Assembly (NCBI GenBank): GCA_009937625.1
Contig: JAACFA010000004.1
Coordinates: 1-34,707, forward strand
Length of the DNA: 34,707 nucleotides
Direction of reading: 5' to 3'
Origin: Gammaproteobacteria bacterium
Lineage (GTDB): Bacteria > Pseudomonadota > Gammaproteobacteria > GCA-001735895
Under the pieces are notes generated by a model. That model worked only from the letters and a program-made list of their open reading frames with translations. It was not told the DNA's origin and made no database searches. Position 1 is the stretch's first letter. The number at the start of each line of letters is the position of its first letter. The position numbers and the translations under genes were made by a program. Shown piece by piece: positions 1 to 7,699 of the stretch.

Positions 1-2
1 AC

Positions 3-122
3 GTCATGATGTGCGGCAGCTCGGCCATGATTACCGACGTTAGCGCCGAGTTGATTTCCCGCGACATGAAAAAACATCGGCGCCGCGATCCCGGTCATTT
101 CACTACCGAGAAATATCACTAG
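3..122 (+). CDS. fpr: Ferredoxin/flavodoxin--NADP+ reductase, C-terminal end (partial)
   Basis: The window opens inside this gene; frame 3 reads through to a TAG at 120-122. The 39 visible residues include MMCGSSAMITDV and end DPGHFTTEKYH. They resemble the end of bacterial Fpr: the nicotinamide-side 'CG..xM' motif followed by a basic stretch and a terminal 'PGHxTxExY' with an aromatic residue near the C-terminus. Fpr is a cytoplasmic FAD enzyme that passes electrons between NADPH and ferredoxin or flavodoxin. The FAD and main NADP domains lie outside the window, so only the tail supports the call. The downstream gene is convergent. Confidence 0.8.
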   Translation, partial: VMMCGSSAMITDVSAELISRDMKKHRRRDPGHFTTEKYH

Positions 123-165
123 TCAGAGTCCTCGAGCCAGCTTTGTCGGGCAGGCTCCGGGGTAT

Positions 166-774
166 TTACCGGGCGCGTAACAAATCGATCAGCGACAGCG
201 TCATACGCGCGGTCGCGCCCCACAGCATCTCGCCATCGTAAAGGTCGTAGTAAACAATCGGCCACGGCCGCCGGGATTCCGGGTGCCGGCGCTCCTCGGT
301 GCGGTAATTGGATTCGTGCGCCAGCCAGTTGAGCGGAATCGTAAACGCGCGCGCGACTTCGACCTCGTCCAGCGTCAACTCGTACGGCCAGGGCACGACG
401 CCGACGTAGGGGCGCACCTGGAACTCGCTGATGGTGTGATGATGATTGATATGCCCCAGCACTTCGATGTCGTTCGCGGCAATGCCTACCTCTTCCTCGG
501 TCTCGCGCAGCGCCGTAGTCAGTAGCGAGTCGTCGCTGGCTTCCCGTTTACCCCCGGCAAAAGCGACCTGGCCGCTGTGGCGGTCCCCCTCGCAGTGCGC
601 GCGCCGAATGTAGAGGATATGCCAGGCTTCCTCGATGCGCAGGAAGGGCATCAGTACCGCGGCCTCGCGGGCCGAATCGCTCAGCATTTCCGGGGGTACA
701 TCATAGGTCCTGCCGCCCTGGGCATGCAGCCGGTCGCGAATTTCATCGGCGCTGAGCTGGTCGAGATCAGGCAC
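166..774 (-). CDS. Nudix hydrolase, CoA pyrophosphatase (NudL) type
   Basis: Family members hydrolyse the pyrophosphate of CoA or its derivatives, yielding a phosphopantetheine product and 3',5'-ADP. The protein has SGQVAFAGGKREASDDSLL followed by REtEEEVGI (about residues 67-98 from the chosen start). This combines the CoA-type upstream signature with the Nudix catalytic helix. The ORF track starts at 894, but that would lie over the whole end of the DUF1289 gene. I prefer the GTG at 774, whose GTGCCTGA overlaps the upstream stop and gives 202 residues, a normal family length; a GTG at 801 is the alternative. It is the last gene of a three-gene minus-strand operon. The exact substrate is inferred from the family. 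Confidence 0.82.
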   Translation of the reverse strand: MPDLDQLSADEIRDRLHAQGGRTYDVPPEMLSDSAREAAVLMPFLRIEEAWHILYIRRAHCEGDRHSGQVAFAGGKREASDDSLLTTALRETEEEVGIAANDIEVLGHINHHHTISEFQVRPYVGVVPWPYELTLDEVEVARAFTIPLNWLAHESNYRTEERRHPESRRPWPIVYYDLYDGEMLWGATARMTLSLIDLLRAR

Positions 775-970
775 GTCTGTTTTTAGTTTCCCGCCGTGCA
801 CTAGCCTGCAACAGAATTGCGCGGCGCTGCTCATTGTCGGCACCACCCCAGGCACAGATCTCATCGATGCTGCGATAACAGCCCACGCAAACATCGTCGC
901 TATCCAGCGTGCATTTGCGCACGCAGGGCGACTCGACGCGCAACGCGTGGTTAATATCCGAAGTCGCCAT
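767..970 (-). CDS. DUF1289 family small cysteine-rich protein
   Basis: This 67-residue protein has four cysteines in the pattern CVRKC (C16, C20) and CVGC (C28, C31), followed by RSIDEICAWGGADNEQRRAIL. That is the DUF1289 signature of small, probably metal-binding proteins. Function is unknown. Its start overlaps the end of the radical SAM gene by 20 bases and its stop overlaps the Nudix start, so the three genes are probably translationally coupled. The ATG at 970 is the only reasonable start. No signal peptide or membrane segment is seen. Confidence 0.85.
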   Translation of the reverse strand: MATSDINHALRVESPCVRKCTLDSDDVCVGCYRSIDEICAWGGADNEQRRAILLQASARRETKNRRA

Positions 971-1850
971 GATCGAATTCCGGGTGACTCTTGAAGTACT
1001 CGATCGATTGATCGATTTGCTGCAACAGGCGCTGCTTATCCTTGCCGAGCACAGCTTTCAGCACCATGTGATTGGATGCATGATCGCTACGGAAAATGGT
1101 GTTTTCGAGCTGCAGTGCGCCGATAAAGGTTTTCATTTCCTGGCACAACCCCACCGTATCGAGTTCCTCGAAACGGTTATCGAACCCCGCCTCGAACCGC
1201 TCGCGTCCCTTGTAAAATGTCAGCACCAGCGTTGCGAGGTAATCGGGTTGCGTCTCGTTCGCCAGGCGCGCCGACGCCAGCGCGTGTTGCCGGCTCAATG
1301 CCCTACCGCCGAGACCGTTCAGTATCATCACCGAGGTCTTGATGCCGGCCGCCCGGGCGCGCAGCAGCGCCTCCGCGGTAGTCGCGTGGGTCTCGCCCTT
1401 GTCGATCTTTTGTAAAACCTCGTCGTCACCGCTTTCGGCACCCACGTAAACGATCTTCAGCCCCAACGCCGCGAGTTCGGCCAGATCGTCGTCACTCTTG
1501 CGCTTCAGGTTTGCCGGCAGGCAGTAGGACGAGACCCGGTTCACCGTCGGCAGCGAGATCCTGATTTCCTCGAGAATGTTGCGCAGGCGCCGCATCGGTA
1601 ACACCAGCGCATCGCCATCGGCGAGAAATACGCGGCGCGGCGTCAAACCCTGTTCGGCGCAGTTGCGGATTTCGGCCAGCACTTCCGATTCAGGTCGCGC
1701 CCTGAATTTCTTTTGCGGATCGGTGTACATTTCACAGTAGCTGCAGCGGTTCCAGCTACAGCCGTTGGTGACCTGGAAAATGAGCGATCGCGCCTCGCTC
1801 GGCGGGCGAAACAGCGGCTCGATATATTGCGCGGGGAGTTGTCGAAACAT
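951..1850 (-). CDS. Radical SAM protein with CX4CX2C cluster motif
   Basis: This 299-residue protein carries NGCSWNRCSYCEMYT (C31, C36, C39), the cysteines that would bind a [4Fe-4S] cluster and S-adenosylmethionine. Downstream segments such as VFLADGDAL and KIVYVGAESGDDEVL fit the radical SAM barrel. The spacing is CX4CX2C rather than the canonical CX3CX2C, as in a group of uncharacterised COG1032-like proteins. I do not recognise a specific reaction. It is the first gene of the operon with the DUF1289 and Nudix genes. The ATG at 1850 is followed by a typical N-terminus. Confidence 0.85.
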   Translation of the reverse strand: MFRQLPAQYIEPLFRPPSEARSLIFQVTNGCSWNRCSYCEMYTDPQKKFRARPESEVLAEIRNCAEQGLTPRRVFLADGDALVLPMRRLRNILEEIRISLPTVNRVSSYCLPANLKRKSDDDLAELAALGLKIVYVGAESGDDEVLQKIDKGETHATTAEALLRARAAGIKTSVMILNGLGGRALSRQHALASARLANETQPDYLATLVLTFYKGRERFEAGFDNRFEELDTVGLCQEMKTFIGALQLENTIFRSDHASNHMVLKAVLGKDKQRLLQQIDQSIEYFKSHPEFDHGDFGY

Positions 1851-2015
1851 GGTAACAGAAGGCTTAAGTTATCACTGCAGCATGACACAAGTTCGACGGG
1901 CTTGCATCATACGATAAATCCTGTAGTTTTACCCCGATGCGGGTGTCGATTATCAAGCTCGGCCATTTTACGAGATGGACCGAGGAGCGCTCATATCGGG
2001 GGCCACGCCCCAGGC

Positions 2016-2041
2016 TACCCGACCCGAGTCGTGATCGGGTA
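2016..2041. repeat. Inverted repeat (possible stem-loop) upstream of dmdA
   Basis: TACCCGA at 2016-2022 is complementary to TCGGGTA at 2035-2041. A second ACCCGA copy at 2022-2027 could pair with TCGGGT at 2035-2040 instead, giving two mutually exclusive hairpins. No T-run follows on either strand, so an intrinsic terminator is unlikely. Role unknown. Confidence 0.35.
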
Positions 2042-2070
2042 AAAACAGGGTGCATTCAGGTAACTTCTGA

Positions 2071-2083
2071 TTTGTCAGACAAA
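2071..2083. promoter_or_regulatory. Perfect palindrome TTTGTC-A-GACAAA, candidate GntR-family operator
   Basis: The 13-base sequence TTTGTCAGACAAA is a perfect inverted repeat around one central base. Its core TTGTCAGACAA fits the TnGTCnGACnA style of operators bound by FadR-subfamily GntR repressors. It lies 69 bases before the dmdA start codon and covers the proposed -35 box, the usual layout for repression. No GntR gene is present in the window, so the regulator would be encoded elsewhere. Confidence 0.5.
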
Positions 2084-2100
2084 ACAAAAACGACTAGCAT
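2072..2100 (+). promoter_or_regulatory. Putative sigma-70 promoter of the dmdA operon
   Basis: TTGTCA (2072-2077, five of six matches to TTGACA) is separated by exactly 17 bases from TAGCAT (2095-2100, four of six matches to TATAAT). Transcription would begin near 2107 and leave a leader of about 45 bases before the TTG start at 2153. The -35 box sits inside the palindrome at 2071-2083. Confidence 0.45.
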
Positions 2101-2152
2101 TAGCGCGCCTTCTAGAACCAAAAAAACCTGTTAACCACGCTGGAGTCCCGTT

Positions 2153-3253
2153 TTGGCTGACAAGATCCTGAGCATATCACGGCGCACGCGCAAAACTCCG
2201 TTCACCCCACGCGTCGAGGCGGCCGGCGTCAAGGGTTACACGGTCTACAACCACATGCTGCTACCCACCTTCTTCGAGAGCAACGAGGCGGATTACTGGA
2301 GCCTGTGTCAGGACGTCCAGGTGTGGGACGTTTCCTGCGAACGGCAGATCGAGGTCTCGGGTCCGGATAGCGAGCGCCTGATCCAGTTAATGACGCCGCG
2401 CGACATCTCCAGGGCCGTCATCGGCCAGGGAATGTATGCGCCGCTGTGCGATGAACATGGCGGCCTGGTAAACGATCCGGTCTTGATAAAGTTCGCCAAA
2501 AACGACTGGTGGATTTCGATCGCAGATAGCGACGTCCGTTTATGGGCACGCGGCCTCGCGTTCGGCCTTGGCCTCGACGTCCAGATCCGGGAGGCAGCGG
2601 TCTGGCCGCTTGCGGTGCAGGGTCCGAAGGCGGAGGAACTAGTTACCCGGGTATTTGGCGACGAAGTTCCGGGTATTCGCTTCTTTCGCTCCAAAATGCT
2701 CGAGTTCCGCGGCAAGGCGATGATGGTGATGCGCTCCGGTTACAGCAAGCAGGGCGGTTTCGAAATTTATCTGAATGACCCCGACCTGGCCGAGCCGCTG
2801 TGGGACGAGCTGTTCGACAAGGGGCAGGATCTGAACGTGCGGCCCGGCGGGCCAAACCTGATCGAACGTATCGAGAGTGGCTTGCTGTCTTACGGCAATG
2901 ACATGAATTTCACGCATAACCCGTTCGAGTGCGGCCTCGACGCCTTTATCGACCTTGACGCCGAGATCGAAGCCATGAGCCTGCCCGCGCTGCGCAAGAT
3001 CCAGGGCAAGCACGTGCACCAACTGGTCGGGCTGGTATTCGACCAGCCGGTGGAGTTCGACGATTTCAAGGTAATCGCGGACGATGGCGTGGTCGGCGAC
3101 GTGCGCTCGCAAGTCTGGTCGCCGCGCTACCGGAAGTTCCTGGCGATGGCGATGATGAAGCGGGATTTCCTCGAAACCAGCCAAAGCGTAACGGTCGATG
3201 GAAAAACCGGTAAAATAGTCGACCTGCCCTTCGATTTTGACGCGATTTGCTAA
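2153..3253 (+). CDS. dmdA: Dimethylsulfoniopropionate (DMSP) demethylase, GcvT family
   Basis: DmdA transfers one methyl group of DMSP to tetrahydrofolate, giving 5-methyl-THF and methylmercaptopropionate, the first step of marine DMSP demethylation. The 366 residues match the expected length and carry stretches I associate with the Pelagibacter DmdA clade rather than with GcvT: SRRTRKTPF, YTVYNHMLLP (29-38), WDVSCERQ, LMTPRDIS, GGLVNDPV (D108), WWISIADSDV (119-128), SKQGGFEIY (E204, the folate-side Glu of the fold) and NLIERIESGLLSYGND (235-250). The start is a TTG preceded by GGAG seven bases upstream. It leads a same-strand operon, with metY 14 bases downstream. Many GcvT-like proteins are mislabelled as DmdA, so enzymatic proof would matter, but the motif match is strong. 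Confidence 0.85.
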   Translation: MADKILSISRRTRKTPFTPRVEAAGVKGYTVYNHMLLPTFFESNEADYWSLCQDVQVWDVSCERQIEVSGPDSERLIQLMTPRDISRAVIGQGMYAPLCDEHGGLVNDPVLIKFAKNDWWISIADSDVRLWARGLAFGLGLDVQIREAAVWPLAVQGPKAEELVTRVFGDEVPGIRFFRSKMLEFRGKAMMVMRSGYSKQGGFEIYLNDPDLAEPLWDELFDKGQDLNVRPGGPNLIERIESGLLSYGNDMNFTHNPFECGLDAFIDLDAEIEAMSLPALRKIQGKHVHQLVGLVFDQPVEFDDFKVIADDGVVGDVRSQVWSPRYRKFLAMAMMKRDFLETSQSVTVDGKTGKIVDLPFDFDAIC

Positions 3254-3267
3254 CCCGGGAGACCAAA

Positions 3268-4575
3268 ATGAGTCGATCTTCGTACCTCAAACCTGACACG
3301 GTGGCGCTGCATACCGGGTACGTGCCGGAGAGCGATCACGGTTCACGCGCGGTGCCAGTCTACCAGACCACGTCCTACGTATTCGAAAGCGTCAGCGACG
3401 GCTCGTCGTTGTTCAATGTCGAACAGGGTGGCCATATCTACAGCCGTATCACCAACCCCACGGTGGCGGTGCTGGAGCAGCGCATCGCCGCGCTCGAAGG
3501 CGGCAGTGGCGCGATTTGTACCGCGTCGGGCATGAGTGCACTGTTTACCGCCTTTATTACGCTGTGCTCGGCCGGCGATCACCTGATTTCGGCGACGCAA
3601 ATCTACGGCTCCACCGCGACCCTGCTGAAACACACCATCAAGCGCCTCGGTATCGAATGCAGTTTCATCCCGATCAATGACGAACAGGCGCTGCGCGACG
3701 CGATCCAGCCGAATACCAAGATGGTATTTTGCGAGTCGATCGGCAACCCGGGCCTGGAAATTGCCAATATCCCCGCAATCAGCGCGATCGCGCACGAAGC
3801 CGGGATACCGCTGGTGGTCGATGCGACCTTTGCGACGCCCACCCTGTGCCGACCGATCGATCACGGCGCCGATATCGTGGTTCACTCGGTGACCAAGTGG
3901 ATGGGTGGTCACGGTGTCGCAATCGGCGGTGCAATCGTCGACGGCGGACGCTTCGACTGGGCGCAGAGCGGCCGCTTCCCGGAGTTGACCGAGCCCTATG
4001 CGCCGTTCCACGGCATCCGCTTCTGGGAAGAGTTCGGGCCCTCGGCGCTGGCAATGAAAATGCGCGCCGAATCGATGCGCGACGTGGGCGCGGCTATGAG
4101 TCCGCACAACGCGTTTCTAATCCTGCAGGGGCTCGAAACCCTGAGCCTGCGCATGAAACAGCACGTTGCCAATGCCGCGCAGCTGCTCGCATGGCTGCAA
4201 CAGCAAGAGTCGGTAACCTGGACCAACTATCCCGACATGGAATCGAATCCCAGTCACGCGCTGGCGGCGACCCTGTTTCCGCAGGGCGCGGGGTCGATGC
4301 TGTGCTTCGGGGTGGTCGGCGGTCGCGCCGGCGGCGCGGCGTTCATCGATTCGCTGCAGCTGGCGTCCAACCTGGCCAACGTCGGGGACGCGCGCACGCT
4401 GGTGCTGCACCCCGCGAGCACGACGCATTCCCGGCTTACGGTCGACGATATGCAGGCAGCCGGTATCAGTGAAGACATGATCCGCGTCTCGGTCGGCATC
4501 GAGGATATCGCCGACATCAAGGCCGATTTCAAGCGCGGTTTCAAGGCCGCGCAGCGCGTCGCTGGAGCAGCCTGA
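3268..4575 (+). CDS. metY: O-acetylhomoserine sulfhydrylase (Cys/Met metabolism PLP enzyme)
   Basis: This cytoplasmic PLP enzyme replaces the acetyl group of O-acetylhomoserine with sulfide or methanethiol, giving homocysteine or methionine. Visible are YSRITNPT (59-66, phosphate contact), VVDATFATP (D185, pyridine nitrogen contact) and SVTKWMGGHG with the Schiff-base lysine at K210. The segment GRFPELTEPYAPFHGIRFWE is typical of MetY rather than of cystathionine gamma-synthase. The ATG at 3268 follows GGGAG closely; the ORF track start at 3247 lies inside dmdA. The protein has 435 residues, normal for MetY. Its place directly after dmdA suggests use of DMSP-derived methanethiol, which is an inference. 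Confidence 0.88.
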   Translation: MSRSSYLKPDTVALHTGYVPESDHGSRAVPVYQTTSYVFESVSDGSSLFNVEQGGHIYSRITNPTVAVLEQRIAALEGGSGAICTASGMSALFTAFITLCSAGDHLISATQIYGSTATLLKHTIKRLGIECSFIPINDEQALRDAIQPNTKMVFCESIGNPGLEIANIPAISAIAHEAGIPLVVDATFATPTLCRPIDHGADIVVHSVTKWMGGHGVAIGGAIVDGGRFDWAQSGRFPELTEPYAPFHGIRFWEEFGPSALAMKMRAESMRDVGAAMSPHNAFLILQGLETLSLRMKQHVANAAQLLAWLQQQESVTWTNYPDMESNPSHALAATLFPQGAGSMLCFGVVGGRAGGAAFIDSLQLASNLANVGDARTLVLHPASTTHSRLTVDDMQAAGISEDMIRVSVGIEDIADIKADFKRGFKAAQRVAGAA

Positions 4576-5381
4576 TGTACCTCGACGTACGTGGTAACAA
4601 AACCTACGCCGCGACCGGCGGCAAGGAATTCGACAACAGCCTGCCGACCGTCATGTTCGTGCACGGCAGCGGGCTCGACCATCGCAGCTGGGCGCTGCAG
4701 ACCCGCTGGTTCGCCTATAACGGTTACTCGGTGCTGGCGCCAGACCTGCCGGGCCATAGCCTGTCTGACGGCAAGCCGCTCGAAAGTATCGAGGATATGG
4801 GCGCCTGGCTGGCTGAATTTATTCGCGCCGCCGGCGCCGACAGCGTGCACGCGGTCGGGCATTCGCAGGGCTTTCTCGACGTGCTCGAGCTGGCGCGCCA
4901 GGCGCCGGAGTTACTGAAATCGATTACTGGCGTCGGCACGGCGGGGGCGATTCCGGTCAACCCGGCATTGATCGACGCCGCCGCTAACAGCGCTGGCGCC
5001 GCCGCGGAAATGCTGTTGATGTGGGGTTTCGGCCCCGATGCCCAGTTCGGGATCAGCGCGGTGCCTGGAATGCAGCCGATTGCGATCGGGCGTCAGATCA
5101 TGGCGCGCAACCCGCTATACGAAGACCTGGTCGCCTGTAACAATTACCGCGAAGGCAGCGCGGTTGCGAAAAGCATCGACCTGCCATCGCAGTTGGTTCT
5201 GGCGCGCAAGGATTTGCTGACTCCATTCAAGGCAGGCATGGCATTTGCCGAAGAGTTAAACGCCAGCGTCACGATTATCGAACGTTACGGACATATGTTA
5301 CCCATAGAGGCCCCGCGCCAAACGCTACAAAAGCTGCGTGAACTGATCGGTGGACTCGAGCACAGCAGCGAGAGGAAATAG
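4575..5381 (+). CDS. Alpha/beta hydrolase of unknown substrate
   Basis: The 268-residue protein shows an alpha/beta-hydrolase core: oxyanion-hole motif FVHGSG (28-33), nucleophile elbow GHSQG with S97, probable acid D213 in LVLARKDLLTP and catalytic H240 in RYGHMLP. No signal peptide is present, so it acts in the cytoplasm. Its start codon shares one base with the metY stop (TGATG), showing tight coupling. Position next to acyl-CoA enzymes makes a thioesterase or ester hydrolase role possible, but the substrate cannot be read from sequence. Confidence 0.85.
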   Translation: MYLDVRGNKTYAATGGKEFDNSLPTVMFVHGSGLDHRSWALQTRWFAYNGYSVLAPDLPGHSLSDGKPLESIEDMGAWLAEFIRAAGADSVHAVGHSQGFLDVLELARQAPELLKSITGVGTAGAIPVNPALIDAAANSAGAAAEMLLMWGFGPDAQFGISAVPGMQPIAIGRQIMARNPLYEDLVACNNYREGSAVAKSIDLPSQLVLARKDLLTPFKAGMAFAEELNASVTIIERYGHMLPIEAPRQTLQKLRELIGGLEHSSERK

Positions 5382-5382
5382 C

Positions 5383-7686
5383 ATGAGCATTCGGAAAGTT
5401 GCCGTAATCGGCGCCGGCACCATGGGTTCGGGCATTGCCGGCCAGGTTGCCAACGCGGGTATCGAGGTCTGGCTGCTGGACCTGCCTTCCGAGGACAATC
5501 CCAATGCGCTGGCGGAACGCGGGTTACAGCGCCTGCAGGACCCGAATCAACCGGGACTAATCAGCAAGCAGGCTGAAAGCCTGATTCGTCTCGGCAACAC
5601 GCGCGACGATTTCGAACAGCTGGCCGATTGTGACTGGATCGCCGAGGCGGTGGTCGAACGGCTGGACATCAAGCAGGACCTTTACCAGCGTCTCGACACG
5701 GTCTGCAAGCCAGACGCAATCATCACGTCGAATACCTCGACCATCCCGATCCGGTTACTGGTCGAGAATATGCCGCAATCCTTTCGACGCCGTTTCGCGA
5801 TTACCCATTTTTTCAACCCGGTACGCTTCATGCGCCTGCTCGAACTGGTACGCGGTGAAGATACCGATCCCGCCATCATCGAGCTGCTGGGTGATTTCTG
5901 CGAACAACAGCTCGGCAAGGGCGTCGTACCCTGCCTCGATACCCCTGGCTTTCTCGGCAACCGCGTCGGGGTCTTCGCGATCCAGTGCGCGCTGCATGCC
6001 GCCTTCGACCTCGGGTTGACGCCGCTCGAAGCCGACGCAATCTTCGGCCGCCCGATGGGCATACCCAAGACCGGCGTTTTCGGCCTTTACGACCTGATCG
6101 GCATCGACCTGATGTCGGACGTGGTGCAAAGTCTGGTTAACATTCTGCCCGAGAGCGACGCGTTTCACGCCGAGGCGGCAAAAATCCCGTTAATGACGCA
6201 GATGATCGCCAACGGGCAGACCGGCAACAAGCAGGGCCAGGGATTTTATCGTGACAGCGAATCCGGGCGCGAAGTGCTGAGCCTCGAAACCGCGCAGTAC
6301 CAGGAGGCACCGCGGCTTAACCTGCCGCTAGCCGAACTGGCCGAGCGCGAAGGGATCAACAAGTTGCTGCAGGATGACAGCCTGCATGGTCGCTATGCCT
6401 GGCGCGTCCTGTCGCGCAGCCTGAGCTACGCGGCCTCTTTGATCCCCGAGGTCGGGGAAGACCCGGTCGGTATCGACGATGCAATGAAGCTTGGTTACAA
6501 CTGGATCAAGGGTCCGTTCGAAATGATCGACGAAATCGGCGTCGATGACTTTATCGGGCGGCTCGAAGCGGACAACATGCCGGTACCCGGGTTCCTCGCC
6601 GAGGCCGCCGGTTCCAGTTTCTACCGGGTTAGCGATGGCGAGCTTCAGGCGCGCCACTTTGGCGGCAGCTGGCACGCCATAGAACGCCCCGAGGGCGTCA
6701 TTCGATTCACCGAAAAACGGCAAACGATGCAGCCGCGCAAGCGCTGTGCCGTCGCCAGCTGGTATGACCTCGACGGTATCGCGCTGGTCGAGTTTCACAG
6801 CAAGGCGAACGCGCTCGACGCGGATTCGATGCAAATACTCGATGACGCGTTAAGCCATGTCGAACCGGATGGCATGCGCGGCCTTATCGTGCACAACGAC
6901 GCACAGCACTTTTCCTGTGGTGTCAACCTGCAGGCAGTGCGCGAGTTCTTCCGCCGCGACGACATGGACGGCCTGGATCGATTCCTGAAGGATTTCCAGG
7001 ATACCGTGCACCGCATGGAAACCGCACCGTTCCCGGTCGTGGCTGCGCCGGTCGGCATGTCGATCGGTGGCGGTTTCGAAGTCGTGCTGCACGCCAGGCA
7101 GGTCATATGTCACGCCAATTCGGTTACCGGGCTGGTCGAGTCGCTGGTCGGCGTCGTACCCGGCGGCGGCGGCTGTAAGGAAACCCTGTACCGCTGGATC
7201 GAGCTACTCCAGTGCGGCGACGATATTACCGAGGCCTGCTGGAAAGCTTTCATGAATCTCGGTTACGGCAAGACCGCCACCTCGCCGATCATCGCCAAGA
7301 AACAGGCCATGCTGCGCCCCAACGATCGCTTCGTCATCAACCGCGACCGTATCCTTGGCGAGGCGATCAAGGCGATCGACGATCCTGCCGGCCAGGTTGC
7401 ATTTGAACGCCCCGCCCTGAAGCTGCCCGGTAGACCGGTGTTCGAAGAAATGATCAAATGGCTGGAAACATCGCGTGACAAGGGCATGTTCATGCAGCAC
7501 GACGTCAACGTCGGCACCGAAATGGCCCGCATCGTCACGGGTGGCGATGTCGACCCGGGAACGGTCTGGAGCGAACAGGACTTCTACGATGCCGAGCGAC
7601 GTTCGTTTCTGAGCCTGGTTGCGACCGATGCAACGCGCGAACGCATTAACAGCATGCTCGATGCCGGGTCACCGGTACGAAACTGA
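5383..7686 (+). CDS. Fused 3-hydroxyacyl-CoA dehydrogenase / enoyl-CoA hydratase
   Basis: The N-terminal half is an NAD-dependent 3-hydroxyacyl-CoA dehydrogenase with VIGAGTMGSG (GxGxxG, 8-17) and AITHFFNPVRFMRLLELV with catalytic H142. The C-terminal part (roughly residue 460 on) is a crotonase domain with SCGVNL, GMSIGGGFEVVLHA and GLVESLVGVVPGGGG; both glutamates expected for hydration are present. The dehydrogenase-first order matches FadN-type proteins and is the reverse of FadB/FadJ. The ATG at 5383 follows AGAGGAAAT; the track start at 5350 is inside the previous gene. The product has 767 residues. It may act in beta-oxidation of a short acyl-CoA; a role on methylthioacryloyl-CoA is speculative. 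Confidence 0.87.
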   Translation: MSIRKVAVIGAGTMGSGIAGQVANAGIEVWLLDLPSEDNPNALAERGLQRLQDPNQPGLISKQAESLIRLGNTRDDFEQLADCDWIAEAVVERLDIKQDLYQRLDTVCKPDAIITSNTSTIPIRLLVENMPQSFRRRFAITHFFNPVRFMRLLELVRGEDTDPAIIELLGDFCEQQLGKGVVPCLDTPGFLGNRVGVFAIQCALHAAFDLGLTPLEADAIFGRPMGIPKTGVFGLYDLIGIDLMSDVVQSLVNILPESDAFHAEAAKIPLMTQMIANGQTGNKQGQGFYRDSESGREVLSLETAQYQEAPRLNLPLAELAEREGINKLLQDDSLHGRYAWRVLSRSLSYAASLIPEVGEDPVGIDDAMKLGYNWIKGPFEMIDEIGVDDFIGRLEADNMPVPGFLAEAAGSSFYRVSDGELQARHFGGSWHAIERPEGVIRFTEKRQTMQPRKRCAVASWYDLDGIALVEFHSKANALDADSMQILDDALSHVEPDGMRGLIVHNDAQHFSCGVNLQAVREFFRRDDMDGLDRFLKDFQDTVHRMETAPFPVVAAPVGMSIGGGFEVVLHARQVICHANSVTGLVESLVGVVPGGGGCKETLYRWIELLQCGDDITEACWKAFMNLGYGKTATSPIIAKKQAMLRPNDRFVINRDRILGEAIKAIDDPAGQVAFERPALKLPGRPVFEEMIKWLETSRDKGMFMQHDVNVGTEMARIVTGGDVDPGTVWSEQDFYDAERRSFLSLVATDATRERINSMLDAGSPVRN

Positions 7687-7699
7687 CACGGGTGTAAAC

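Larger units (their letters stand above)
1851..2152. other. Intergenic region between divergent radical SAM and dmdA genes
   Basis: These 302 bases hold no convincing gene; the short ORFs reported here have no recognisable domain and overlap one another. Seen in it are a 7 bp stem (TACCCGA/TCGGGTA, 2016-2041), a G/C-rich GGGG...CCCC element around 1998-2011, and a palindrome at 2071-2083 that overlaps a plausible promoter for dmdA. The last 50 bases before dmdA are A-rich and end in a good ribosome binding site. A riboswitch was considered but no known consensus was recognised. Confidence 0.6.

Noticed and set aside
1851-2152. SAM or other riboswitch before the dmdA-metY operon
   Set aside because: Methionine-related genes often carry SAM riboswitches in marine bacteria, but no SAM-II/SAM-V-like pseudoknot consensus was recognised and the visible stems are short.
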